From positions 1,356,308-1,420,307 of the forward strand of contig CANKZG010000001.1 of NCBI GenBank assembly GCA_947488435.1: a stretch of DNA of 64,000 bases, given 5' to 3'. Each line of letters begins with the position of its first letter. Positions within the stretch are counted from its first letter, which is position 1. Below the pieces are notes generated by a model that worked only from the letters and a program-made list of their open reading frames with translations, was not told where the DNA came from and did no database searches. Shown here piece by piece: positions 1 to 8,064 of this stretch. The stretch comes from an uncultured Flavobacteriaceae bacterium (lineage in GTDB: Bacteria; Bacteroidota; Bacteroidia; Flavobacteriales; Flavobacteriaceae). Both the position numbers and the translations under genes were made by a program.

Positions 1-1029
1 ATTTTTATAAGTACCCATCCCCATAATAACATCACCTACATTGAGCGCTATTTTATGATTTATAAATTGCTTTTGATTTTTATCAAAGTAAAAGACCCCG
101 TTTAAGGTTCCCACCCAAATACCACCGTCGCGATCCCGATAAATACTTTTTATAGATTGCGATAAAGTGGAAGCATTATCTCCAAAATCCACGAGAATAG
201 TTTCATTTTTTTCGCGATCATGGATATAAAGACCCTTATCGGTTCCTATCCATAAGGTAGTAGGATCTACTTCCCTAAAAGTTTGTAGTGCGGGCGTATT
301 GGGAAGATCAGGAAGTTTAATCGTTTTTGTGGCATCCTCTTTCTTACTAAATGTATTTGTGACCCATAATTTCTTAGAATATTCCCCAAAATAAACATGC
401 TCTTTTAAATGCTTTGGAGATTTGTCTAAGGATGCAAATGCTTGTTTTTTGAAATCATATTTAATGAAGTTTCCATTGCCAGTTGTTATCCAAACATCAC
501 CATAAGGTGCTACTGCCATTGAAGAAACATTGCTAATGGAAGCATCAAATTGAAAAAGATGATTGTGAATGTCAAACCAACCCACAGAATTTAGAAAATT
601 AAACCACAATCTCCCATTGTCATCCAGATGCATATAATGCAGATCTAACCGATTTATCTGTGCATTGGGCAAGCTTTCAAAATGCGAAAAGGTTTTGGTT
701 TCCGGATGAAATAGATTTAACCCGTTAAACGTACCTATCCAAAGGTTCCCATCATCATCTTCCTCGATAGATCGAACAATATTACTAGAAATGGAAGTAC
801 TATCACTTTCTTCATGATAAAAAACCTCAAATTCATACCCATTATACTTACTTAGTCCATGATCTGTAGCCATCCAGATATACCCTTCTTGATCTTGATG
901 AATATCATAAACTATGTTATTGGAAAGTCCTGATTGTGTAGTTATCGTCTGAAAAAGGGGTGCGTCTTGCGCAAAGGAAAAAGAAAAACCAAAAAGGATG
1001 AGCAGCAATCGTATTATGAGGGGGATCAA
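1..1029 (-). CDS. Two-component regulator propeller sensor protein (5' part; runs off the window)
   Basis: The translated N-terminal 343 codons hold a hydrophobic export signal (LLLILFGFSFSFAQD) followed by repeated propeller motifs such as GYIWMATDHGLSKY, GNLWIGTFNGLNLF and GGIWVGTLNGVFYF. These are Reg_prop repeats of the periplasmic sensor domain found in hybrid (HTCC-type) or simpler sensor kinases of Bacteroidota, which often respond to glycans. The rest of the gene, including any Y_Y_Y, kinase or DNA-binding domain, lies left of base 1. No in-frame ATG exists between the upstream stop (TAA, about 1069) and the signal peptide, so I chose TTG at 1029; ATT at 1050 is an alternative. Which output domain it has cannot be told from here. 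Confidence 0.85.
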   Translation of the reverse strand, partial: MIPLIIRLLLILFGFSFSFAQDAPLFQTITTQSGLSNNIVYDIHQDQEGYIWMATDHGLSKYNGYEFEVFYHEESDSTSISSNIVRSIEEDDDGNLWIGTFNGLNLFHPETKTFSHFESLPNAQINRLDLHYMHLDDNGRLWFNFLNSVGWFDIHNHLFQFDASISNVSSMAVAPYGDVWITTGNGNFIKYDFKKQAFASLDKSPKHLKEHVYFGEYSKKLWVTNTFSKKEDATKTIKLPDLPNTPALQTFREVDPTTLWIGTDKGLYIHDREKNETILVDFGDNASTLSQSIKSIYRDRDGGIWVGTLNGVFYFDKNQKQFINHKIALNVGDVIMGMGTYKN

Positions 1030-1090
1030 CTTGATGATTTTTTGTTTAATAGCTGTTTGACGGTGTTAGAAATCTAAAAACATTTTTTTA

Positions 1091-1115
1091 GCAAACCTAA
1101 CAATTAACGGTTTGC
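1091..1115. repeat. Inverted repeat GCAAACC/GGTTTGC
   Basis: GCAAACC (1091-1097) and GGTTTGC (1109-1115) form a perfect 7-bp inverted repeat with an 11-base spacer, close to the start of the propeller sensor gene. It could be an operator for that gene or a hairpin in its leader. No U-run follows on either strand, so a terminator is unlikely. Confidence 0.4.
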
Positions 1116-1173
1116 AACTAAAATAACAAAATTTAGCAGATAAGCCTATTCAAGGGATCCGATTACAAATTTA

Positions 1174-1198
1174 TTGACCTGAAAGTTCCTTAGCTTTG
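1174..1198 (+). promoter_or_regulatory. Possible promoter of the SDR-oxidoreductase operon
   Basis: TAGCTTTG at 1191-1198 matches the Bacteroidota -7 consensus TAnnTTTG. A TTG lies at 1174-1176, a somewhat short spacing for the -33 element. Transcription would begin near 1205 and leave a leader of about 190 nt before the ATG at 1394. The call is by consensus only. Confidence 0.35.
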
Positions 1199-1393
1199 CG
1201 ATATGCCTTATGAAGGTTTAGGATTCCAATTTTCACACTTAAAAATTATCACCTATTTATATAAGATTAGAAGTTGTACACCTGTGGAGAAATGAATAAT
1301 TTTAGAGTGATTTAGCAGCTAATTGTTTTTAAATCGGGTAATAGTTTTAAACTGCCCTAATGGCGAAAGAAATGATTTTAGAATTAAAATGAA

Positions 1394-2155
1394 ATGGGTA
1401 AACTGAAGGATAGGGTAGTAATTGTTACCGGAGCAACAAGTGGAATGGGCAAGGCAATTGCGCATCTTTTTGCAGTAGAAGGTGCTAGTTTGATAATTAC
1501 TGGAAGAAATAAAGAACGCGGTAATCAAGTATTAAAAGAGTTGCAAGGCGTTCATTCCAAGGTGATTTTAGTAATTGGAGACGTAGGGTTACCTGAATTT
1601 AATAGAACTTTGGTGGAGACTGCACTCGATCGGTTTGGTAAATTGGACACGATTGTGGTTAATGCAGGAGTTTTAGGATTAGGAGACGTAACCTCCCTTC
1701 CGCTAGAGGTATGGCAAGAAACGCTAAATACCAACCTTAATGCCCTTTTTTATCTTGCCAAATATGCAATTCCTCATATGTTAAAAAATAGTTTTGGTGT
1801 CGTGCTGGCAAACGCCTCAATTGCAGCTTTTAAAGCCTTTCCCGGTCATCCTGCTTATTGCACATCAAAGGCAGGGCAAGTCGCATTAGTACGGCAGTTG
1901 GCCTCAGAATATGGACCTACAATTAGAGCAAATGCCATATGCCCTGGCCCCGTTGACACTCCACTAATATGGGATTCTGCAAAGGCCTTTAAAAATCCAG
2001 AAATGGCGGTGGAAGATGCAGCTAAAGCAACCTTATTGAACAGATTGGGTCAGCCAGAAGACGTTGCCAAACTGGCTTTGTTTTTGGCCTCTGAAGATTC
2101 GAGTTTTATTACAGGAACAACAGTAAATATTGATGGCGGAATAACCGTTGGTTAA
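1394..2155 (+). CDS. SDR family NAD(P)-dependent oxidoreductase
   Basis: This is a 253-residue classical short-chain dehydrogenase/reductase of the usual length. The cofactor-binding glycine motif TGATSGMG is at residues 12-19, NAG at 90-92, the structural Asn at 114, the catalytic Ser at 142 and the YxxxK pair at Tyr155/Lys159. The C-terminal IDGGITVG is typical of FabG-like members. It starts an apparent three-gene operon, with a Gfo/Idh/MocA oxidoreductase 6 bp downstream and then a DUF1080 protein. That context suggests oxidation or reduction of a sugar or sugar lactone. The exact substrate cannot be read from the sequence. Confidence 0.9.
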   Translation: MGKLKDRVVIVTGATSGMGKAIAHLFAVEGASLIITGRNKERGNQVLKELQGVHSKVILVIGDVGLPEFNRTLVETALDRFGKLDTIVVNAGVLGLGDVTSLPLEVWQETLNTNLNALFYLAKYAIPHMLKNSFGVVLANASIAAFKAFPGHPAYCTSKAGQVALVRQLASEYGPTIRANAICPGPVDTPLIWDSAKAFKNPEMAVEDAAKATLLNRLGQPEDVAKLALFLASEDSSFITGTTVNIDGGITVG

Positions 2156-2160
2156 GATAA

Positions 2161-3231
2161 ATGGATATGACTAAATATAGTGTTCTGGTTGTTGGATGTG
2201 GAAATATGGGAACTTCCCATGCAAGGGCCTATCAAAAAATACCAAATTTTGAAATCGTTGGGTTGGTAAGTAGAAATCCAGAAAGTAGAAATAAATTGTC
2301 GGAAGAGTTGGGCGGTTTGCCAACATTTTCTGATTTTGAAAGCGCCTTAGCAGATACAAAACCAGATGTTGTATCTGTAAATACATATCCGGAAACACAT
2401 GCCGACTATGTTAGAAAAAGTTTGCTTGCCAAGGCTCATGTTTTCGTAGAAAAACCTTTAGCAGCTACCGTTGAAGAAGCATGGGAATTAGCCAATTTGG
2501 CCGAAAAATTGAATTTAAAACTTGTAGTAGGTTATATTTTAAGGGTTCATCCGGCATGGCGTAAATTTGTTGAGGTGGCGCAAAGTTTAGGGAAACCCTT
2601 GGTAATGCGGATGAACTTAAATCAGCAAAGTTGCGGATACCAATGGGAAACCCATAAAAATTTGATGAATTCCATGTCTCCCATTGTAGATTGTGGCGTA
2701 CATTATGTAGATATTATGTGTCAAATGACAGGAGCGAAACCAATTCGAGTAAGCGCTATTGGGGCACGACTTAGCGATGAAATTGCATCGGACATGTATA
2801 ATTTTGGACAACTTCAAATAACTTTTGACGATGGTTCTGTGGGATGGTACGAAGCGGGTTGGGGTCCAATGATAAGCGAAACGGCTTTTTTTATAAAAGA
2901 TGTCATGGGACCTAAAGGAAGTGTAAGCATTGTAGAGAAGAATCATCAGGAATCGAGCAACATAGAAGATCATACTAAAACAGGACGCCTGCAAATCCAT
3001 CACGCTTTGCTTTCTAAAGATGGGAGTTTTGACAAGAATGACGAATTCATATCTACAAAAGATGAACCGAGTCATGATGAACTATGTGAATTAGAACAGT
3101 TATTTTTGTTGGACGCGTTAGAAAAAAAAATAGATTTAAAAGAACACGTAACAGATGCCGTACGAAGTCTTCAGATTGTATTGGCGGCAGATGAAGCCTT
3201 TAAAACAGGAAAGACCGTATCTTTAACATAA
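2161..3231 (+). CDS. Gfo/Idh/MocA family oxidoreductase
   Basis: The protein has 356 residues. The N-terminal Rossmann motif VGCGNMG lies around residues 11-17 and the family signature EKP at 97-99, followed by the C-terminal alpha/beta domain typical of inositol, glucose-fructose and related sugar dehydrogenases. It has no export signal, so it is cytoplasmic, unlike the GH109 homologue at 6705. A second ATG two codons in (2167) is an equally plausible start. It lies 6 bp after the SDR gene and 41 bp before the DUF1080 gene. Members near DUF1080 proteins often make or reduce 3-keto sugars; that role here is inference. Confidence 0.9.
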   Translation: MDMTKYSVLVVGCGNMGTSHARAYQKIPNFEIVGLVSRNPESRNKLSEELGGLPTFSDFESALADTKPDVVSVNTYPETHADYVRKSLLAKAHVFVEKPLAATVEEAWELANLAEKLNLKLVVGYILRVHPAWRKFVEVAQSLGKPLVMRMNLNQQSCGYQWETHKNLMNSMSPIVDCGVHYVDIMCQMTGAKPIRVSAIGARLSDEIASDMYNFGQLQITFDDGSVGWYEAGWGPMISETAFFIKDVMGPKGSVSIVEKNHQESSNIEDHTKTGRLQIHHALLSKDGSFDKNDEFISTKDEPSHDELCELEQLFLLDALEKKIDLKEHVTDAVRSLQIVLAADEAFKTGKTVSLT

Positions 3232-3272
3232 GAAAAGTACTTTTCGAAAAAAGTAACCAATAATATAACAGT

Positions 3273-3872
3273 ATGAAGAAATATATTAGATTTTTAGGAG
3301 GTCTTCTTTTCCTAAATGTTTGTCTGGTGCAGGCACAGGATAAAGCGTTGTTTAATGGAGAAAATTTGGAGGGGTGGACCAAGTATGGAACCGAAAAATG
3401 GTATGTAGAAGATGGATTGTTAATTTCAGAAAGTGGTCCGGATAAAGCTTACGGATATTTGGCTACGAACGATCACTATAAAGATTTTGAGTTGACGGTG
3501 AGCTTTAAACAGGAAGCCAATGGAAATAGTGGGGTGTTTATTCGATCTACCATAGAAGGGACCAAAGTAAGCGGATGGCAGGTAGAAGTTGCGCCAAAAG
3601 GCAAACATACAGGAGGCGTATACGAATCTTACGGAAGAGGATGGCTTATAAAACCAGACTCGAGTAAAGAGGAAGTTTTAAAAGAAGGTGCATGGAATAC
3701 CTTAAAGATCCGCGTTGTTGGAAATAGCTTAAGATCTTGGCTTAACGGTATTCCAATGGTTGAATTAGATGATGAGAAGATAGGCGCTGGAAATGGATCC
3801 ATTGCCTTACAAATTCATGATGGAGGTGGAATTAAAGTAAAGTGGAAGGATTTGGTGCTAAAGACACTTTAG
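3273..3872 (+). CDS. DUF1080 (3-keto-disaccharide hydrolase type) secreted protein
   Basis: This 199-residue protein has a signal peptide (about residues 1-21, ending VQAQ) and one beta-sandwich domain of the DUF1080/PF06439 family. Recognisable features are LFNGENLEGW at the start, GNSGVFIRS in the middle and a GSIALQIHDGG segment near the end. The family is concanavalin-like and includes enzymes that cleave 3-keto-glycosides, usually outside the cytoplasm. It closes the SDR/Gfo operon. Its stop codon overlaps the stop of the convergent DsbA-family gene by 4 bp. Confidence 0.88.
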   Translation: MKKYIRFLGGLLFLNVCLVQAQDKALFNGENLEGWTKYGTEKWYVEDGLLISESGPDKAYGYLATNDHYKDFELTVSFKQEANGNSGVFIRSTIEGTKVSGWQVEVAPKGKHTGGVYESYGRGWLIKPDSSKEEVLKEGAWNTLKIRVVGNSLRSWLNGIPMVELDDEKIGAGNGSIALQIHDGGGIKVKWKDLVLKTL

Positions 3873-4558
3873 CAATTTTTAGTAGATGGATCACAACGAT
3901 CACCTTCAGCTGTTATTTCTAGCGGCGCTACCGACGCAAAGGCTTCTAAAAAAACACTACTAGGCTGTGCTCCACTAATACCATATGTATTATTGATAAT
4001 GAAAAAAGGTACTCCATTAACTCCCATTTGTTGATAGTGGGCAATTTCATGTTGTATAGTTTTGGCAATGGTTTCGTCGTTGATGATGCGTTGTACTTTT
4101 TCACTGGACCACCCGAACTCAGCCATTATTTCTGAAAGCACTTCTACAGTATTCAAGTGCAAGCTTTCCACAAAATAGGCTCGAAAAAAACGTTCTTTTA
4201 GTTCGTCTTGAAAACCTTCTTTTCCCGCGATATGCAATAACTGATGCATTTGAAGTGTGTTTACAGCTAGCCAGTTTTTTCCAAAATCAAAATCAATAGC
4301 AACCGCTTCCCCTACTGCTGTAAGTCGATCTGTCATTTCTCGAGTGCGTTCTAAATTTCCAAATTTATTTACGAGATAGGTGTCTCTATCCAATCCCTGT
4401 TGAGGAATAGTAGGATCCAATTGATAGGGATGCCATTGCACCTTTATAGGAGTTCCTTCCCATTGCTGCAAGGCTTCCTCCAACCTTCGTTTTCCAACAT
4501 AACACCACGGGCAGGCAACATCAGAGACAATATCAACAGTAATCACTTCTTTGGTCAT
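3869..4558 (-). CDS. DsbA family oxidoreductase (FrnE-like)
   Basis: This 229-residue thioredoxin-fold protein has the active site CPWC at residues 16-19 and the inserted helical domain of the DsbA/FrnE group (PF01323). A VNGVPFFIINN segment supplies the cis-proline loop (VP). It lacks a signal peptide, so it probably acts in the cytoplasm as a disulfide reductase or isomerase. The C-terminus carries a second cysteine pair, C222-x6-C229; Deinococcus FrnE also has an extra C-terminal pair, spaced CX4C. It is 66 bp upstream of the stop of the kinase gene at 4625 on the same strand, so it may be the last gene of that operon. Confidence 0.88.
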   Translation of the reverse strand: MTKEVITVDIVSDVACPWCYVGKRRLEEALQQWEGTPIKVQWHPYQLDPTIPQQGLDRDTYLVNKFGNLERTREMTDRLTAVGEAVAIDFDFGKNWLAVNTLQMHQLLHIAGKEGFQDELKERFFRAYFVESLHLNTVEVLSEIMAEFGWSSEKVQRIINDETIAKTIQHEIAHYQQMGVNGVPFFIINNTYGISGAQPSSVFLEAFASVAPLEITAEGDRCDPSTKNC

Positions 4559-4624
4559 AATGAGACGGTTTAGAACGTTTTAGTCGTAATAACATGTAAT
4601 TCATAAAACGTATAAGCGTAATTT

Positions 4625-5695
4625 TTACTTTAATTTTTTGATAATAACAGCCCGAACATCGTCAATTTGCTGCAACGAAAGAGCAGCGAATTTAAACAAA
4701 CTTCGACAACGATCTAAATTTTGATTTTCATAAGCTACCTTATAATACCTGTTCCCTTCAAGATAATCAGTTAGTGCTCGTAAACCATGAATAAAAGGCA
4801 TATATATCACGCCAAGATGCAAAGTGCTAATTTCTTCGGTGGACAACAAGTTTCCTTTGGAAGCAATCCCGTCTAAAAATGCTTCGAAAAGATTAGAGTT
4901 AAAAGTAATGCGTTCTAAATCCGTTTCATCTTCCGGAGATGCATTTACTAAAGTCCGAACAGCGTCGCCAAAATCATAGTAAAAATATCCAGGCATTAAA
5001 GTGTCTAAATCAATTAGAGCTAATGCCTTTTTTGTAACACTATCGTAAAGCATATTATTCAACTTAGCATCATTATGACATATCCTTTTGGGAATTGTTG
5101 CGATTAACAAGGGTGTAAACAATGAAAACGTCTCATACACAAAATCAATACTTGATTTTGCATTTTTTATACGTGCTGCTGTAGTCGATTTATAGGCGTT
5201 ATCGAACTGTGTACGACGCCAATTTAAATCATGAAATTTTGGAAGAGGGGTGGTGAATTTATGATGAGGAGCCTTTGTTAGGAGTTGATGAAAGGTAGCT
5301 AACAATTTCCCACCTTCAAAACTAACGGTGGTATCCGAAGTTGTTGCATAAGCAATACTCTTTGGAACATATGAAAATAACCGCCAATATCCTCTTTCAG
5401 AACTATACGTATAGCTACGATTCTCATGCGTTTTAACCAATTCGATGGTTGCATAATCTGTGTCATGAAGATAAGATAGTGCCACTTCGATATTCTGCAT
5501 AAGTCCCCCCACATCTTTAAAAACTGAATTGTTGACGCGCTGCAGGATATAACGCTTATTACCCTCAAAACTCACGAAGTATGAATCGTTAATATACCCT
5601 TGATTTATGACAGAAAAACTATAGGTGTTGTCCGAGACACGAAAATGGGCTAGAATTGATGCTAACTCTCGTTGCAACTTCATTTTTACGTCCAT
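4625..5695 (-). CDS. NahK-like N-acetylhexosamine 1-kinase (APH fold)
   Basis: The protein has 356 residues and an aminoglycoside-phosphotransferase fold. The catalytic loop HNDAKLNN is at residues 207-214 (Asp209 as base) and the metal-binding IDLDT at 228-232. From memory it resembles Bifidobacterium NahK along its length: an N-terminal GxIN segment, RYILQ near 48, an MQNIE block near 66 and DFGD at 241-244. NahK turns GlcNAc or GalNAc into the 1-phosphate. The gene overlaps the upstream nucleotidyltransferase by 10 bp, and a GH109 N-acetylgalactosaminidase gene lies beyond that, which supports a GalNAc/HexNAc salvage role. A more remote reading is AmgK-like MurNAc kinase. Confidence 0.8.
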   Translation of the reverse strand: MDVKMKLQRELASILAHFRVSDNTYSFSVINQGYINDSYFVSFEGNKRYILQRVNNSVFKDVGGLMQNIEVALSYLHDTDYATIELVKTHENRSYTYSSERGYWRLFSYVPKSIAYATTSDTTVSFEGGKLLATFHQLLTKAPHHKFTTPLPKFHDLNWRRTQFDNAYKSTTAARIKNAKSSIDFVYETFSLFTPLLIATIPKRICHNDAKLNNMLYDSVTKKALALIDLDTLMPGYFYYDFGDAVRTLVNASPEDETDLERITFNSNLFEAFLDGIASKGNLLSTEEISTLHLGVIYMPFIHGLRALTDYLEGNRYYKVAYENQNLDRCRSLFKFAALSLQQIDDVRAVIIKKLK

Positions 5696-6606
5696 AATGG
5701 TGAAGGATAAGAATCATTTGAACAAAGTGCCTCGAGACGGGTTACCGCTTCCAAACGATCTTCTTCATAGGTGATACCAAACCATTTCGAATGAGTTACT
5801 TCATTTTTCACCTGTATTTGTTTGGTAGTAACCATATGCTGAATTATAGTAGGAATAAATAATTCTTCTCGCAATGCGCTTTCTTCTTCTTGCAGAAATC
5901 GAATAAATTCCGATTCAATTGGAACGAAGATAGATGGACGGCATATCCAGAAATTCATGCTTACCAGCGTTGTTCCGGCGTATTGCTCTCCTGAAATAAG
6001 ATCTGTGATAGTTCCATTAAGTTGCGTCAGCTGCTGCTTTTCTGTAATACGGATTAAAACGTTGTTTTTGATTTCACAAATACCGCGTGATACTGTTCCA
6101 TTTTCAGATAATGTATTTTGTAGCGAATAAGCGATCAGAGCAAAAAAATCTTCCCTTGGGTTGTTTTGTATAAAAAGCGCTGCTTTTTTAAAAGCTGCGG
6201 CTCCATAAAAATCGTCAGCATTGATAACAATAAAAGGATTTGAAATAACATTTCTTGCCGCCCATATGGCATGTGCGGTGCCCCATGGTTTTTTTCGCCG
6301 TTTCCAGATTTCAGTGTTGATAGGAATATCTTTAATTTCTTGAGGAAGCACCGAAAGCGAAACAGTAGTCGGTATTCTGGGCTTAAGATAGGTACTTAGA
6401 AAATCCACTTGATCGGGTTTTGTTATGATAACAATATGATTAAAACCAGCCGCTAAAGCATCATACATGGCAAATTCCATTAAAAATTCTCCGTGTGGCC
6501 CTAAAGGATCAAACTGTTTTAGCTTTCCATAACGACTGCCACTTCCCGCAGCCATAATCAATAAGGTCATAGGAGTACTCATAGCAGTAAAAATAAGTTT
6601 TTGCAT
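5686..6606 (-). CDS. Sugar-1-phosphate nucleotidyltransferase family protein
   Basis: The 306-residue protein has the NTP-transferase signature MAAGSGSRYGKLKQ near the N-terminus and the metal-binding INADDFYG segment around residue 125. It probably couples a nucleotide to the sugar 1-phosphate made by the overlapping NahK-like kinase, giving a UDP- or other NDP-HexNAc. The first ATG is used here. ATGs at 6582 and 6570 are also possible, and the conserved strand begins only four residues after the last of them. It is divergent from the GH109 gene, with 98 bp between the two. Confidence 0.8.
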   Translation of the reverse strand: MQKLIFTAMSTPMTLLIMAAGSGSRYGKLKQFDPLGPHGEFLMEFAMYDALAAGFNHIVIITKPDQVDFLSTYLKPRIPTTVSLSVLPQEIKDIPINTEIWKRRKKPWGTAHAIWAARNVISNPFIVINADDFYGAAAFKKAALFIQNNPREDFFALIAYSLQNTLSENGTVSRGICEIKNNVLIRITEKQQLTQLNGTITDLISGEQYAGTTLVSMNFWICRPSIFVPIESEFIRFLQEEESALREELFIPTIIQHMVTTKQIQVKNEVTHSKWFGITYEEDRLEAVTRLEALCSNDSYPSPLWT

Positions 6607-6704
6607 TACAAAAAGGAACTCTTAGGAAAGATTTTCATAATTTAAACCGGACTTAAAAGAGATTTGTAATCTTTGGTCGATACTAATCATATTTTGCTCG
6701 CCTT

Positions 6705-8063
6705 ATGAATTCAAGAAGAAAGTTTATTCAAAAAACTACAGTTGCAGGAACTGGTGTTTTTGTTGCCCCATCCCTAACCTATGGTTTTTCGGAAAAGTAT
6801 CAAGAACAAAAACTAAAAGTAGCACTGATTGGAGTGGGGTTGCGGGGAACCAATCATTTAAGCAACTTATTATTGCGTAAAGACGTAATAGTGACAGCAA
6901 TTTGCGATGTAGATCCATCCCGTATTGCGATTGCTAAAGAAATGATTGAAAAAAATGGAGCTACTGCTCCAAAAGTTTTCGGAACAAATGAATATGATTA
7001 TCGGAATCTTTTGGATTTGAAGGAGGTCGAAGCTGTGATTATTTCAACACCATGGCTATGGCATACTCGGATGACGGTTGATGCGATGGAAGCTGGAAAA
7101 TATGCAGGAGTAGAGGTGTCAGCAGCAAATACTATGGAAGAATGCTGGGATCTGGTAAACACCCATGAGCGTACCGGAACACATATGATGATTTTAGAAA
7201 ATGTAAATTATCGTAGGGATGTAATGGCAATATTACATATGGTTCGCAAAGCGGTTTTTGGAGAACTCGTTCATTTCAGATGCGGGTATCAGCATGATCT
7301 GCGTGCAGTAAAATTTAATAATGGAAAACAACCTTATGGAGGAGGTGTTGAGTTTGGTGAAAAAGCCATCTCAGAAGCAAAATGGAGAACGTATCACTCC
7401 ATTACGCGCAATGCGGATGTATATCCAACCCATGGTATCGGACCTATAGCAGCTATGGCTAATATTAATCGTGGAAATCGTTTTGTATCATTAACCTCGA
7501 GTGCTACAAAAGCTATAGGACTGCACAATCATATTGTGAAACAGGGTGGTAAGGACCATCCGAATGCCAAGGTAAAATTTAGGCAAGGAGATGTTATTAC
7601 AACGACGATACAGACTGCAAATGAAGAAACCATAATTGTAACGCACGATTGTAATCTTCCCAGACCTTATTCTTTAGGTTTTAGAGTACAAGGGGCTAAC
7701 GGGTTATGGGAAGTTGATGGAAACAGAATGTATATTGAAGGAAAATCCGATCCGCACAAATGGGATGCGGCAGATAGCTGGTTAAAAGAATACGATCATC
7801 CACTTTGGAAAAAATATGGGGCCTACGCTGAAGGATCAGGGCATGGAGGCATGGATTTCTTCGTTCTTAACGCTTTTGTAGCATCTGCCAAACAAAATAT
7901 AGCGCCACCGCTGGATGCTTATGACGCTGCGGCTTGGAGCGCAATTACGCCCTTGTCTGAAGTTTCGATCGAAAATAATGGGGCACCACAACATTTTCCA
8001 GATTTTACGAGAGGGACATGGATTCGAAGAAAACCCTATAATTGGTTAAAAAATACTTTTTAA
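6705..8063 (+). CDS. GH109 family alpha-N-acetylgalactosaminidase, Tat-exported
   Basis: This 452-residue protein of the Gfo/Idh/MocA fold matches the GH109 glycosidase group. The Rossmann motif GVGLRG is at 43-48, ENVNYRRDVMAI around 165-176, GYQHDLR at 194-200, GVEFGEKA near 214-221, and YPTHGIGP at 240-247; the last holds the Tyr and His conserved in GH109. These enzymes use a tightly bound NAD to release terminal alpha-GalNAc. The N-terminus SRRKFIQ followed by a hydrophobic stretch is a twin-arginine signal, which fits export of a folded cofactor-containing enzyme. An exported aminotransferase gene follows 1 bp later. Confidence 0.87.
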   Translation: MNSRRKFIQKTTVAGTGVFVAPSLTYGFSEKYQEQKLKVALIGVGLRGTNHLSNLLLRKDVIVTAICDVDPSRIAIAKEMIEKNGATAPKVFGTNEYDYRNLLDLKEVEAVIISTPWLWHTRMTVDAMEAGKYAGVEVSAANTMEECWDLVNTHERTGTHMMILENVNYRRDVMAILHMVRKAVFGELVHFRCGYQHDLRAVKFNNGKQPYGGGVEFGEKAISEAKWRTYHSITRNADVYPTHGIGPIAAMANINRGNRFVSLTSSATKAIGLHNHIVKQGGKDHPNAKVKFRQGDVITTTIQTANEETIIVTHDCNLPRPYSLGFRVQGANGLWEVDGNRMYIEGKSDPHKWDAADSWLKEYDHPLWKKYGAYAEGSGHGGMDFFVLNAFVASAKQNIAPPLDAYDAAAWSAITPLSEVSIENNGAPQHFPDFTRGTWIRRKPYNWLKNTF

Positions 8064-8064
8064 G

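Larger units (their letters stand above)
1030..1393. other. Intergenic region between divergent genes
   Basis: This 364-bp region separates the propeller sensor gene from the SDR operon. I see no convincing gene in it. It carries a hairpin-forming inverted repeat at 1091-1115 and one promoter-like element at 1191-1198, listed separately. A short reading frame on the minus strand over 1319-1528 overlaps the start of the SDR gene and looks like a shadow. Confidence 0.6.
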
